Of a stretch of 64,000 bases of DNA, positions 53,818 to 64,000 are shown piece after piece (within the stretch, counting starts at the first letter, position 1; every line of letters starts with the position of its first letter). Source of the stretch: Telopea speciosissima (lineage: Eukaryota > Streptophyta > Magnoliopsida > Proteales > Proteaceae). Position numbers and translations under genes: made by a program. The DNA lies in contig NC_057924.1 of assembly GCF_018873765.1 (NCBI RefSeq), positions 6,262,001 to 6,326,000 of the forward strand. The letters run 5' to 3'. The notes below the pieces were generated by a model. The model was not told where the DNA came from. It did not search any database and saw only the letters and a program-made list of their open reading frames with translations.

Positions 53818-54193
53818 CCCGTTTGGCATAGATGGTCCTCATCACTTTAGGAGATCACATTTCTTGACTCTCTCTCTCTCTCTCTACTCTTAAATTAGTC
53901 ACCAATCCTCAGGGTGATGCTAAACATCTAGGCCATAGCCTCATTAGCTATTAATATTAAATTTAATCACTTACAGCTTAGTTAAAAATAGTAATGTGTT
54001 CTCTTAAGTCCCCCTAATGGCCTAATCCCTTCTTAATTAATCAATCTTTTCGAGAATTCAAACTACTATCTAACCAACTTTATATTCTGCTTTTTATTTT
54101 TATTTTTTTGGCCCACCCTCCATAAACCCACAACTCAATACACCATGTTAGTAGGGACCATAGCTAAGTTAAAATGGGAATGACAAAACCCTA

Positions 54194-55666
54194 GGGGCCG
54201 TTTGATTGACGAGGTGGAAATGTTGTGGGATTGGATCCCACAGTGCAATAGATTGGGGTACAAGGGTGATTTTTTTTTTTTCATGAACAGTAATCGAAGT
54301 GACTTTGGATAGAATAAAAGTGAGATTTTCAAATGCCACATCAATAGACAAAGCATTTAATGTTGTTCTCTAAGCTTTTGTAAGTTCACCATCCCAGATT
54401 AATCAAACAAGGTTGGAGCTTAGTTAGTAAATTCGGGAATGACAATTAAACGGGAACGGATACGTTCGACAATTAAATGGACTAGACAGTAATAATACTT
54501 TTCAAAAATTTGGTGTAATAAAATATATATGGCAATAATACGATACATATTTAATACGTGTTCAATACGATCGCTATATAAACAAAAATACGGGCATATA
54601 TTCATTATGTAATAGACATGCACCACCTAATAAACAAAATAATAACATATAGACAATGATTTTATAAAAAAGAAACCTCATAACTAAAATAAACACAATA
54701 TAATATCCCCTATTACATCTCATAAGATTATCATTTAACAAATCAGAATATCAATAAAAGTATCTCATCAGATATAAGAAAAAAAAATAAGACATAATGT
54801 GTTCTAGAGCTCATCTCTAAGATGAACTAACATCACCAATGGAAGTTCATGTACCTTAGGAGCAGGTTAAAAATTTATATAGTCATATGTAGAGCTCAGA
54901 TGTTTGTCAACTCATGTTACTCGAATCGCATTTGTTTATGAAAATTTTATTCCGTGAATTAAACCACACAAGGATGAAGCAGAAAAAAAAAAAAACAAAA
55001 AAACAAAGAAAAAGAAGAGGAACGACTTGCAAAGACGAAGAAGAGAGAGCCTCAAATTGAGTGTTCCCACCAAGCCATCACTGCAATCACTGTTGCAAGT
55101 GTTTGGCGAACAGAGACGGAGAAGAAGAAGAGGAATAGATCGAGCTTATTTGCCTCTGCAATCACCAATTTACCTAGTTGCAATTAACCGGCCACCAGAA
55201 CTGAAATAGGAACCGATAATAGGAAGGGGCAGGGGGTATTCAGCCTCAAAGGAAATCTCGCTGGCCACCTGAACTTAAATGAAAATGGAGATGAAGAAGA
55301 TGAATGGAATGGGGGCAGTCGGCAGCTAGGGTTCGAAGAGAAGAAGACCAAAATTGTATTATGCAAGGGTTTTGTTTGCGTTTTTTCTTCTTTAAGTGTT
55401 GAGTTTTTTTTTTTTTTACAAAATTAAACTAAAGTTAAAAAGTATTAAATGCATTTAATATGTGTATAATACGGATGCACTTAAAAAATGAATATTTTAC
55501 CATATATACAGAAATATACGATTGTTTTGAATTAAACATTCGGATACGTGTATAATAATAGCGAATTTACTAACTAAGGGTTGGAGTGGGATTTTGAAGT
55601 GCCACATCAGCACTTTTCCATTCCAATTCCCCCATCTCATGTAAGTCTCCGTCAAACAAACGGTCC
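54194..55666. mobile_element. MITE (gggccgtttgattgacg / cgtcaaacaaacggtcc) split by a nested insertion
   Basis: The termini are imperfect inverted repeats. The matching element in copy B (58265-58553) is uninterrupted at about 290 bp. In copy A it is broken by the hAT-like element at 54419-55578. Confidence 0.65.
54419..55578. mobile_element. Non-autonomous hAT-like element, 1160 bp
   Basis: The perfect 17 bp termini cttagttagtaaattcg and cgaatttactaactaag are flanked by an 8 bp target duplication ggttggag (54411-54418, 55579-55586), the hAT length. Copy B has a single attggag at this point and no insert, an empty site. Subterminal ggatacgt-type motifs recur near both ends. ORFs inside are short and unlike a transposase. 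Confidence 0.88.
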
Positions 55667-55756
55667 TTAGAGGGAGACGCTTGTTGTAACCAAGATCAAT
55701 ACAATTCGATTTTAGTCAGAGTTTAAAAAGGGTTTTTGTATTTTCCCCTTGTCTTA

Positions 55757-55914
55757 GGGGAAAGTTTTCGTACACGGTCGTGTAAACCGTGTATGTGAGA
55801 GGGTGGGAGTTTCAAGGCATTAATTAATGGGTAAGTGTTTATGACTTTTCCAACTTTTTGTGAAAGACCCTGTCACGTACACGGTTTACACGATCGTGTA
55901 CGAAACTTTTCCCC
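55757..55914. mobile_element. 158 bp foldback MITE
   Basis: The ends ggggaaagttttcgtacacg and cgtgtacgaaacttttcccc pair almost perfectly and continue as gtcgtgtaaaccgtgta / tacacggtttacacgat. Flanks cttgtctta (55748-55756) and attgtctta (55915-55923) match at eight of nine positions. Copy B shows the uninterrupted attgtcttattc. A 9 bp duplication points to a Mutator-type MITE. Confidence 0.88.
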
Positions 55915-58264
55915 ATTGTCTTATTCATAGAAGTTATTTTAATTAGAATTTAAAAAGAGTTTTCAAAATAATTTGAAGGTGACTTATCATTATATGATTT
56001 TCAAAAACTGTCATTATCCATGTGAAGTGATAAGATTACCCCTTACATTAAATACCTTATGAGGAATAAGAGAATGGACCCAAAAAACATAAAATCACAA
56101 ATTCTTAGTTCACCTACTTGGTGATAACAAAATCCACCCAAAACCAAAATGACCGAAAAAAAATTTGTTTGGTACAATGTATTTAAAACGATTAAGAATT
56201 TCAAGGAGACAATGAATAATACATTCAAATATTTTAGAAAAAAAAAAGGGTTGGTACTAGTTTTTGAAGTTCAGATTTGATTAGTTGATAAGTTGATACC
56301 AACTCATCAAAGAGAAAGACGCTCTCTTTCTAAATGAGGTTGGACTTTGTTTGGAGTTTATGGGGAGTTGGTGGAGTGAAGCCATGAAGATAAGCTTTCT
56401 GAAGGCATCCTTCACCCTCCCTCACCCACTGAGAGGTAATGCTGGTAAGTGGTAAGTGGTTTCCTTCCATATTCCAGGAGTGGGGCCCGGACAATGGGAC
56501 CCTAAAACTTACAATTTAAGGCTGCGCCAATTCTAACCGTTGGATTTTGTATATTTTTTTATTGAGATGTGATTTGGTATGGCAATGACGCTATGTGGGG
56601 TAGTTGTCAGTTTGGACTTTGGATCAACCCAAGTGGAGCACATATAGATAGGTTGTACCGTTGTAGTGTTGTAAATGGAAAATTATCTTGGTCAATTTCC
56701 TGCTCGGCTTAGTTCCCTAGTTCCTCTAATAGGGGTGATGGGCTCCACCCATACAAAGTGTTTGGACAGGGATAGGGTGGTCATTCCAGCTCCCCCCCTC
56801 CTTCGTTTTAGAGGAATGGGAACAGGATGTCATAAAGATCCGTTATACCTTAAGTTGAGTGATAAATTTTGCTTTTACACTTGTAGCAGAACTTGCTAAC
56901 GGTCAATGAAATGAAATAATTCACTTCCCTTTTTGGTTCATAAATATCTTTCTAGATTTTTGTATTTTCTAAAATATCCTTTAAGATTCTATTTCCTTGA
57001 CTGTTAGCAAGGTACTAGGAATATTCCTCCTACAAGTGTAACAACAAAATTTCTTTTGTTGAATATTGAACTAGTAGCAGGGATTTAGGAATCGGTGTCT
57101 GATATAATATCGGCCTTGGCTGGATCGACCTATATCGAATGGATTTGCCCTTGGGCTTATTTAAAAATTTTTCATCATGAAAACTTTTAGGAATTAGACA
57201 AGAGAATTAAAAAGATTAAATATTATTCTATATACACCTGAAATCCTAAATTGAGTTCCTAGCATAAGAGGATACCAAATTTCTCATTCACTGCCATTTA
57301 AAATGCATAGAGGGGTACTTGTGAAAGTGAAAAGTATGCTTGGCATTTTCAGACCATACGTGCAAATGATCAAATTCAATACGCCTACAGAGATGTTATT
57401 TAGACAATCCTTTTAAATCTGTTTAAAACTCTTTATTGTAAATTGTATATCAAATTCAATTGTGCTTCCATGATGCTTACTAACACAATATTTTTTTTTA
57501 TTAATTTTTCTCTCTTCTTAAAAATAAATAAAAATATATCCATATGAGTTGGTGTAGAAAACGCCACATGTTCAGAATATCCTTTCACAAGAAATTATAA
57601 CCTAACACATGGCAATATATAAATGGGTTCATTCTCATTTTGGTTCAATTTTAGCCACAAAAGAGAAGAAGCTAAAAAAAATAGAAACTTTACAAAAGTG
57701 CCACAATAGGGAATTAATTTAGTCACACATAATGACATGTTTGTTATTTTAAATCATTTCCTCTTTCTCATTTTGGGCTAAAATTTTGCAAGTGATATGA
57801 TGGATCATGACCTAGTGACCAATAAGATTTCAAAATTAGAAATAAAAATAAGAAGGGAGGAGCGATGGAACCAATACTTGTTGATATGATTGAGTGGTGC
57901 CCGTTTGGCATAGATGGTCCTCATCACTTTAGGAGATCACATTTCTTGCCTATGTACTCTCAATTTAGTCACCAATCTTCAGGGTGATGCTAAACATCTA
58001 GGCCATACCCTCATTAGCTATTAATATTAAATTTAATCACTTACAGCTTAGTTAAAGGTAGTAGTAATGTGTCCTCTTAGTCCCTCCTAATGGCCTAATC
58101 CCTTCTTAATTAATCAATCTTTTCGAGAATTCAAACTACTATCTAACCAACTTTATATTCTGCTTTTTTTGATTTTTTTTGGCCCACCCTCCATAAACCC
58201 ACAACTCAATACACCATGTTAGTAGGGCCCATAGCTAAGTTAAAATGAGAATGACAAAACTCTA

Positions 58265-58553
58265 GGGGCGTTTGTTTGACGGGATGGGAATGTTGTGCGA
58301 CTGGGTCCTATAGTGTAGTAGGTTGGGGTACAGTCGCACAAGGATGAATTTTCTGTTTTTTTTTCATAAACAGCGGTGCGATTTTCAAGTGCCACATTAA
58401 TAGATAAATCATTTAATGTTGTTCCCTGAGCTTTTATAAATTCACCATCCTAGATTAACCAAACAAGATTGGAGTGGGATTTTGAAGTGCCACATTAACA
58501 CTTTTTCACCCCAACTCCCCCACCCCATCTAAGTGTCCATCAAACAAACGGCC
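58265..58553. mobile_element. Intact MITE in copy B (partner of 54194-55666)
   Basis: The ends ggggcgtttgtttgacg and ccatcaaacaaacggcc are inverted. The position and flanks correspond to the split MITE in copy A, so it was inserted before the tandem duplication. Confidence 0.65.
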
Positions 58554-58995
58554 TTTAGAGGGAGACTCTTGTTGTAACCAAGATCCATACAACAAGATTG
58601 TAACTTTACTTTTTTGTCTATTGTCTTATTCACAAAAGTTATTTTAGTCAGCATTTAAAAAAGATTTTCAAAATAATTTGAATGTGACTTATCATTATAC
58701 GATTTTCAAAAGCTGTCATTGTCTATGTGAAATGACAAGATTACCCCTTACATTAAATAACTTTTGGGGAATAAGACAATTGACAGAAAAAAAAAAAAAA
58801 AAAGTATAAAAAAAGCTACAAATTCTTAGTTCACATACTTGGTGATAACAAGGTGCACCCAAAACCAAAATGGCCAAAAAAACACTTTGTTTGATTCAAT
58901 GTATTTGAAAAATACATTCAAATATTTTTTTTTTAAAAAAAAAAGGTTTTTTTTTTTTTTTTTTTTTTTTTGGATGAGAACAAAAGAAAAATACA

Positions 58996-60507
58996 CTAAC
59001 AAGAGGAAACTACAAAAGAGTTTGAGTTCAGGGCTTTTATGGCCAGATTATATACAATTGCATAACAGAAATGATTCCCTAACTTGTTAAACTTTAAGTC
59101 CAAGTCTTGGCCTATAGAGCTGATATGCAGCAGGTCCTGAAGAAGATGCCATGGCCAAGGATTAGTAGTGGATGATGGAAGGAGATCAGGGATCTGTTGA
59201 TTCGCACACCACACTTCTTTCATCTTCAGTCCTAAACTAAAAACATGATCGAGCCCTGTGCGGATACAAAAAAGCTCAGGTTCCAGCTGGTGAGTAGCTT
59301 TGATAGAACCTCCAGCAAGCACCTTAAACTTGCCATTTATCAAAAAAAGGTACGCCCATCCTGCTTTATGTTGCCTTGGGGTTTGAAATCCTGCACAGAT
59401 TAGGACAGAAAAATCGAAATTAGGTAAATTAGAAAATTTAGAAAGATGAGGCACCTCCTCAAGCTGGGGAACAACATCATAGGTGTGAACAATGGGGGGG
59501 AATAATTCCAAATCAGCTATCCAACGATCAATGTTTCTCATAACCCAAGCTGGATCCGGTTTCTCATTACCATAGACCACCCTGTTTCGAACAGACCAAA
59601 TAAAGTAACAAGAGATAATAAAAACCCCAAAGAACCAAGAGCAGGTTTGTTTGTCTATCTTAAACTTAACCATCATAGAGAGACAGAACTTTTCCAAAGA
59701 GGAGTAAGACAAGAACTCGGTTCTCAACCCCAGCGAACCAACAGCCCAAATTCGTTTAACCCAGTCACATGAAAGAAAAATGTGCCAGTATGACTCAACA
59801 CAGTTTCCACAAAGAGCACAATAAGGGTCTATCGGATGCCACTTGTGTAAGGTTGCCTTGATTGAGAGTCCTGCATGTAGCACACGCCAGAAATATGATT
59901 TAAATTTGGGATGTAATTTTAGTTTCCAAAAAAACTTCCACCAATTGGAAAGAAGAAACTTAAAAGATGGACTTGGAGCCATCAGAGATCTAGCAGCAAG
60001 TTTAGTGGTAAATTTTTCAGATTTAGACAGAGTGCACCACCAACTATCATCAGAGGCAGACAAACCAATTCTATGAATATGTAAAGAAACGTCCCCTGGG
60101 ATAATAGTATTAAGCAAACTAGAATTCCACTGAGCATTAGTAACAAATTTATCAACTTTGTCTGACAAATCAACAACATAGGGGGATGGGATAGAGCAAC
60201 CAGTTATAAATGGAATCCATGGATCAATCCAAAAAAAGGTCGATTTCCCATTACCTATGTTCTTGATCACAATTTTTTTCAAAAAAGGAATAATATGTCT
60301 AATACTATTCCAGGTCCACGAACCATTCTTAGAGACTGTTTTAGGGTCAAAAAGAGAAACCTTTGGGAAGTACCGGGCTTTTAGGACTTGAGCCGACAAG
60401 GAGGATTTATTAGTAATCAGTCTCCATCCCAACTTCATCAACAAAGCTTTATTATGATGCTCAGCCTTATGAAATCCCAGCCCTCCCAGAGTTTTAGAAA
60501 TACACAT
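58996..60507 (-). pseudogene. LINE C-terminal region: zinc-binding and RNase H-like segment
   Basis: This 503-codon open stretch continues the RT frame after a TAG stop. It has the plant LINE features LGGLGFHKAEHHNKALLMKL, WIDPWIP, and the zf-RVT pattern around YFWRVLHAGLSI..CALCGNCVESYWHIFLSC. The end resembles an RNase H-like domain (AGWAYLFLINGK, GGSIKATHQLEPELFCIRTG) but acidic catalytic positions look degraded. Confidence 0.85.
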
Positions 60508-60513
60508 TTTATC

Positions 60514-62427
60514 CTAAGCAATAAGAGTAGATTTCTTCTGAGAGCCATACTTACCATTCCAGAAGTTTAGACAAATAGAGTCAATGGACCTGCAAACCTT
60601 AAGGGGAAACTCAAAACAGTTCATCAGATAAGCAGGGGTAGTGGCTAAAATCGATTTCATTAAAACAGAGCGCCCTGCATATGAAAGGAATTTAGATTTC
60701 CAAGATGATAACTTGTTCTGAATCCTTTGTACCACACTTGCTAGCTCCTTCACTTTGGATGTACCATGGAAGAAATTAGTTCCCAAGTAAATGGTATCCT
60801 TAGACATTTCTTTAATGCCTAAAATCGAGCATAGGGTAGCCCTATTCAAAGAAGAAACATTTTTGCTAAAATGAACACCATTCTTAGAAAAATTGATTTC
60901 TTGACCCGATAAGTCAGAAAAAAGATTCAAAATTGCCTTGACAGTGAAAAGATCCTCAGAGGTGGCTCTACAAAAAATGAAAATATCATAAGCAAAAAGC
61001 AAATGAGAAATTTTCGGAGCTGTTCTAGCCACCTTTACCCCTTTGAACAGGTTAAGATCACGATAAGCAGAAAAAAGTCTGGAGAGGACCTCCATCACCA
61101 CAATAAACAATGGCTCAAAGGGCAGCCCTGACGAATGCCCCTTGAAGCATGAAAAAATTAAAGGGGCTGCCATCAATTTTAATTGAGAAAGAGGTGGAAG
61201 ATATAAGAGCAAAGATTAAATGGCACCAATTCTCCCAAATCCCAAAAAGCGGAATAAAGAGATGATCAAATTCCATTCCAGCTTATCGTAAGCCTTAGAC
61301 ATATCAATTCTAATAGCAACATAACCCGTCTTACCTTTGGTATGTTTGAAGAAGTGAAAAATTTCCTGAGCAATAATAATATTATCAGTAATTTGCCTGC
61401 TAGGGACGAACGCAGCTTGAAAAGGAGAAATAAAAGAGTACTGATGTACTTTAACTTTGATAGCAATCAATTTAGACAAAATCTTATAGGTAACATTGCA
61501 CAGGCTAATGGGTCTAAAATCTCCTAAGTAAGAAGCCGTATCTGACTTAGGGATAAGACAAATAAGGGTGTGGTTCAAGCCTTGGGGAAGGGATTTAGAT
61601 TAAAAAACGTGAGTTACTAAAGAAAATTAGTCATTCTGAACCAAAGGCCAAAGTTTCTGAAAGAAGCAAGCCTGAAAGCCATCAATTCCCGGAGCTTTAA
61701 AAGAACCAATAGAAAAAACTACTTTTCGCAGATCATCCAAAGAAGGGGGAGTGCAAAAGAACAGGGGATCCTCTTCAGATAACACTAGGGGGAACAAACA
61801 CTCCACAAAGCCTGCATCCAACGGGTTAGAAGTCGAAAAAATCTTTTTGAGATGAAACGCAAAAGCATTAGCCATATCCTTAGGGTCTTCAAGTTTCTGA
61901 CCTTCCTCAGACCAAATAAAACTAATTTTCCTTTTCCTCAAATTGGTCTTAGAAACAGAATGATAGAAATTTGTATTCCTGTCCCCATCTCGAATATATA
62001 GATGTCTGGATTTCTGAAGCCAAAAAAACTCCTCAGCCTCAAAGATCCATTTAAGGTTTTGTTGGGTTTTAGCCATCAAATCCAGATTGGGGTTAGATTC
62101 TTCAGACTTACAAAGATAGTTGTTAACCAAATTGTGTTTAAGCACTTCAATGCGCCCGAAAACATCCATGTTCCAAGTTCTCAGTTTGTTAGAAAAAGAC
62201 ACCAATTTAGCAGGTAGAGAGTCCATAGGACAGTCGGACCAGGATGAGTTACAAAAGGAAAGAAAATCAGGGTGATGGATCCAAGCTTTTTGAAAGTGAA
62301 ATAATTTTTTGTATGAGAGTCTAGAACCAGAAGTAGAAAGAAGGTTGAGATTATGATCAGATCCAATGGGGGATAGCTTTGAAAGAGAAGCAAGAGAGAA
62401 AGAATCAAGCCATCGAGGGGAGGCCAT
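60514..62427 (-). pseudogene. LINE reverse transcriptase, inactivated
   Basis: Three open segments cover the pre-RT and RT region: 62427-61627 (GSFKAPGIDGFQACFF), 61578-61216 (DFRPISLCNVTYKI, IDMSKAYDKLEW) and 61212-60514 (the EPLFIVVMEVLSRLF block, then HLLFAYD). The catalytic FADD motif reads FAYD here: codon 60990-60988 is TAT where the family has Asp (GAT/GAC), so activity would be lost. An in-frame TAA lies at 61218-61216, in a region where frame switches occur, and a TAG at 60516-60514. Confidence 0.88.
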
Positions 62428-62791
62428 GGTTCTGTCTAGGCACTCTTTTATAAGACGGGGAGGTTTTTGTTTATTTGACCAAGTAAAACAAGAACCACCA
62501 GATTTGATGTCTTCAAAAAAAAAAAAAGGGTTGGTACTAATTTTAAAAGTTCAGATTTGACGAGAGTGAAAAACAACAATCTATACATAAATTATTATTG
62601 GACCAACTCGGGTTTTATTAGTAATATTTGATGTACGGATCATAAACCTATATAATATTCAACTAAATATATTAGAAATCAAAATTTAAGTTTAAGCAAA
62701 GGTAAATGCATTTTTTCTCTCTCCAATTCAATGTTGTGGGTCATCTGATGGAATAATTCATCACCCATTGATAGCAACTTTTTTTTCTTAA

Positions 62792-63060
62792 GGGTAAATT
62801 ACACGTCACCCCCTGATTTTCAAATGAAACTCAGATCACCCCTGATTTTGGAAAAACACTCAAATCACCCCCTTTATAGTAACAATGTTAGTCCACTGTT
62901 AGTTATTGGTATGAAAGGACTATTTTACCTTTGTACTAAAACATTAGAATTAAATTTACAATACTATCCTTCCTTCATCTTCAACATTTGTCATATTGAG
63001 GTCTAAACCAGGGGGTGATCTGAGTTACATTGAAAACCAGGGGGAGACTATAATTTACCC
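62792..63060. mobile_element. Mutator-type MITE, 269 bp, perfect 9 bp target duplication
   Basis: The inverted ends gggtaaattacacgtcaccc and gactataatttaccc (imperfect, continuing as ccctgattttcaa / ttgaaaaccaggg) are flanked by identical ttttcttaa at 62783-62791 and 63061-63069. The terminal gggtaa(a/t)ttacac resembles the ends of the larger elements at 32301 and 49363, so the three may share one transposase source. Confidence 0.9.
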
Positions 63061-63109
63061 TTTTCTTAATGTGTACATGATTCCAATATTAGTGGGAAAC
63101 TTAATCCAT

Positions 63110-64000
63110 CTCCATTAATATAATATAAATAATGCTATGTTTGTTATTTTGAATCACTTCCTCTACTAGTTTTGTGGTAAAATTTTGCAAGTGACATGTT
63201 AGGTCATAATTTGTTAGAGATGTGACCACATTGCCTCATCCTTATCCCCAAAGACCAGATCAAAGAGTGAGGGGCGCTTCTACGATTGACAAAGGTGCCA
63301 TTGTGCTCTCCGACAACGGTCACCTATAACTTCTACATATACAAGGAAAATGATTTCGATTTGCAATTCACACCCTTACAAAATTTGGATCATTGGCAGA
63401 CAATGAGAGCAGTTTCAGTGTCCAAAGACCACTTCCGATTTCTTAGAATTTTCAATTTTCTGAATCCTCAAAAATGAGAGCAAGAATCTCCCCAGGAATA
63501 TCAGCTTTTGACTACCAAAGACTCATATCACTCTGCTTCTGGATTATCTCTCTTTCTTCAGCATTGGGGATTTCATTGGAGTGGGTTTCTTCAGAACCCA
63601 GCAGTGATTATGCCTGGAGCTCCAAACCTGATTGATCTGTGAAGTACTTATTGGCATCAGCCATGGTTGTCAATTGGATTCTCTAATGACAAGTACAGAG
63701 CTCTCTGGATAGGTCTGAATTGAAATGGTATTTTCCACAACCCAAATGATATCAGATTTCAGAGTCATATATGCTAATGGGGATGGAAGATGAAACCCAG
63801 AAATTTTCTATCTTCTTCCACAACAAATAATCCAATTCCTGCTTTGCTGAGTTGGGATAAAGACCTGCAAGCATTCTTCAATTATGAAGTTCTTGGTGTG
63901 TTAATGCTGGTGAATTCACATGAACAGGAGAAGAACCAGTTTTTTTTTTTTAAAGTTATTTGGCACTATTGAATCTGGGGAATTGGACCAAAGTTAAGGT
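63110..64000. other. Third partial repeat copy and unrecognised sequence to the window end
   Basis: 63130-63215 (ctatgtttgttattttgaat, gtaaaattttgcaagtgaca) matches the duplication unit at about 53485-53560 and 57735-57805 in diverged form. From 63286 onward there are short open stretches separated by stops (for example 63286-63477 and 63790-63972) that read like a decayed exon, but I cannot assign a family. Confidence 0.4.

Larger units (their letters stand above)
51853..56282. repeat. Tandem duplication, copy A (non-coding)
   Basis: This copy begins gagttgatagttgaaaccaac and runs in parallel with copy B (56283 onward) through many near-identical blocks, for example caactcatcaaagagaaaga, agtgaagccatgaagataag, gggatttaggaatcggtgt, and cctaatcccttcttaattaa. 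Relative to B it carries three extra insertions: 53654-53817, 54419-55578 and 55757-55914. No coding sequence is recognised in the unit. Confidence 0.85.
58947..62514 (-). mobile_element. 5'-truncated, decayed L1-type LINE
   Basis: On the minus strand the element starts inside the endonuclease C-terminus (SCFTWSNKQ, then CLDRT) and runs through the linker, reverse transcriptase, zinc-knuckle-like and RNase H-like regions to a poly-A tail (T run 58947-58971 on the + strand). The flanks aaaaaaaaaagg (58935-58946 and 62518-62529) form a low-complexity target duplication, and copy A shows the empty site at about 56233. ORF1 and most of the endonuclease are missing. The reading frame is broken by stops at about 61218 and 60516 and by frameshifts. 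Confidence 0.92.
56283..62562. repeat. Tandem duplication, copy B (interrupted by a LINE)
   Basis: Copy B follows directly after copy A and matches it from 56283 to 58946, then resumes at about 62515 (gggttggtactaattttaaa) after the LINE. It carries an extra ttctgaaggcatccttcacc-containing segment near 56397-56435 that copy A lacks. It is non-coding. Confidence 0.85.

Overview
The window looks like nuclear DNA from a flowering plant, most likely a eudicot. It is AT-rich, with widely spaced intron-containing genes, spliceosomal GT/AG introns up to 3.9 kb, plant-specific gene families (GAMYB-type MYB with a miR159 site, clade I ATG8, plant ANKRD13-like and BRD-type bromodomain proteins), tRNA-derived Au-type SINEs and many TIR-type MITEs. 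The species cannot be named from the sequence alone. I see no organelle, bacterial or viral segment.

Layout. 1-6.3 kb: intergenic, with MITE-like repeats, a retroposed insert (3500-5281, 13-15 bp target duplication plus poly-A) and a tRNA-Gly(GCC) at 6303. 7.4-12.7 kb: a five-exon ATG8 gene on the + strand with a SINE in its first intron. 12.7-22.7 kb: repeat-rich intergenic DNA holding one small conserved gene (90 aa, - strand, 14790-15062). 22.8-25.2 kb: a three-exon GAMYB-like gene (- strand). 25.2-29.4 kb: intergenic. 29.4-31.5 kb: a two-exon ANKRD13-like ankyrin/GPCR-chaperone gene (- strand). 32.3-33.9 kb: a Mutator-like element with about 160 bp inverted repeats that carries an intact, intronless WRN-type 3'-5' exonuclease ORF. 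36.0-39.1 kb: a 3 kb PIF/Harbinger-like non-autonomous element holding an odd tRNA-like gene. 40.0-48.3 kb: a nine-exon bromodomain gene (- strand). 49.4-50.7 kb: a second Mutator-like foldback element. 51.9-62.6 kb: a non-coding tandem duplication whose two copies took different insertions (hAT-like element and MITEs in one, a 5'-truncated LINE in the other), so empty sites can be read directly. 62.8-63.1 kb: a small Mutator-type MITE with a perfect 9 bp target duplication. The remainder is intergenic.

The host genes do not form a pathway: autophagy (ATG8), gibberellin/miR159-regulated transcription (GAMYB), chromatin remodelling (bromodomain) and an ankyrin adaptor are independent neighbours. 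The most interesting parts are the exonuclease ORF inside a Mutator-like element, the tRNA-like gene with an over-long anticodon arm inside a Harbinger-like element, the retroposed insert with an unrecognised 413-codon ORF built on internal repeats, and the tandem duplication that records the order of later insertions.
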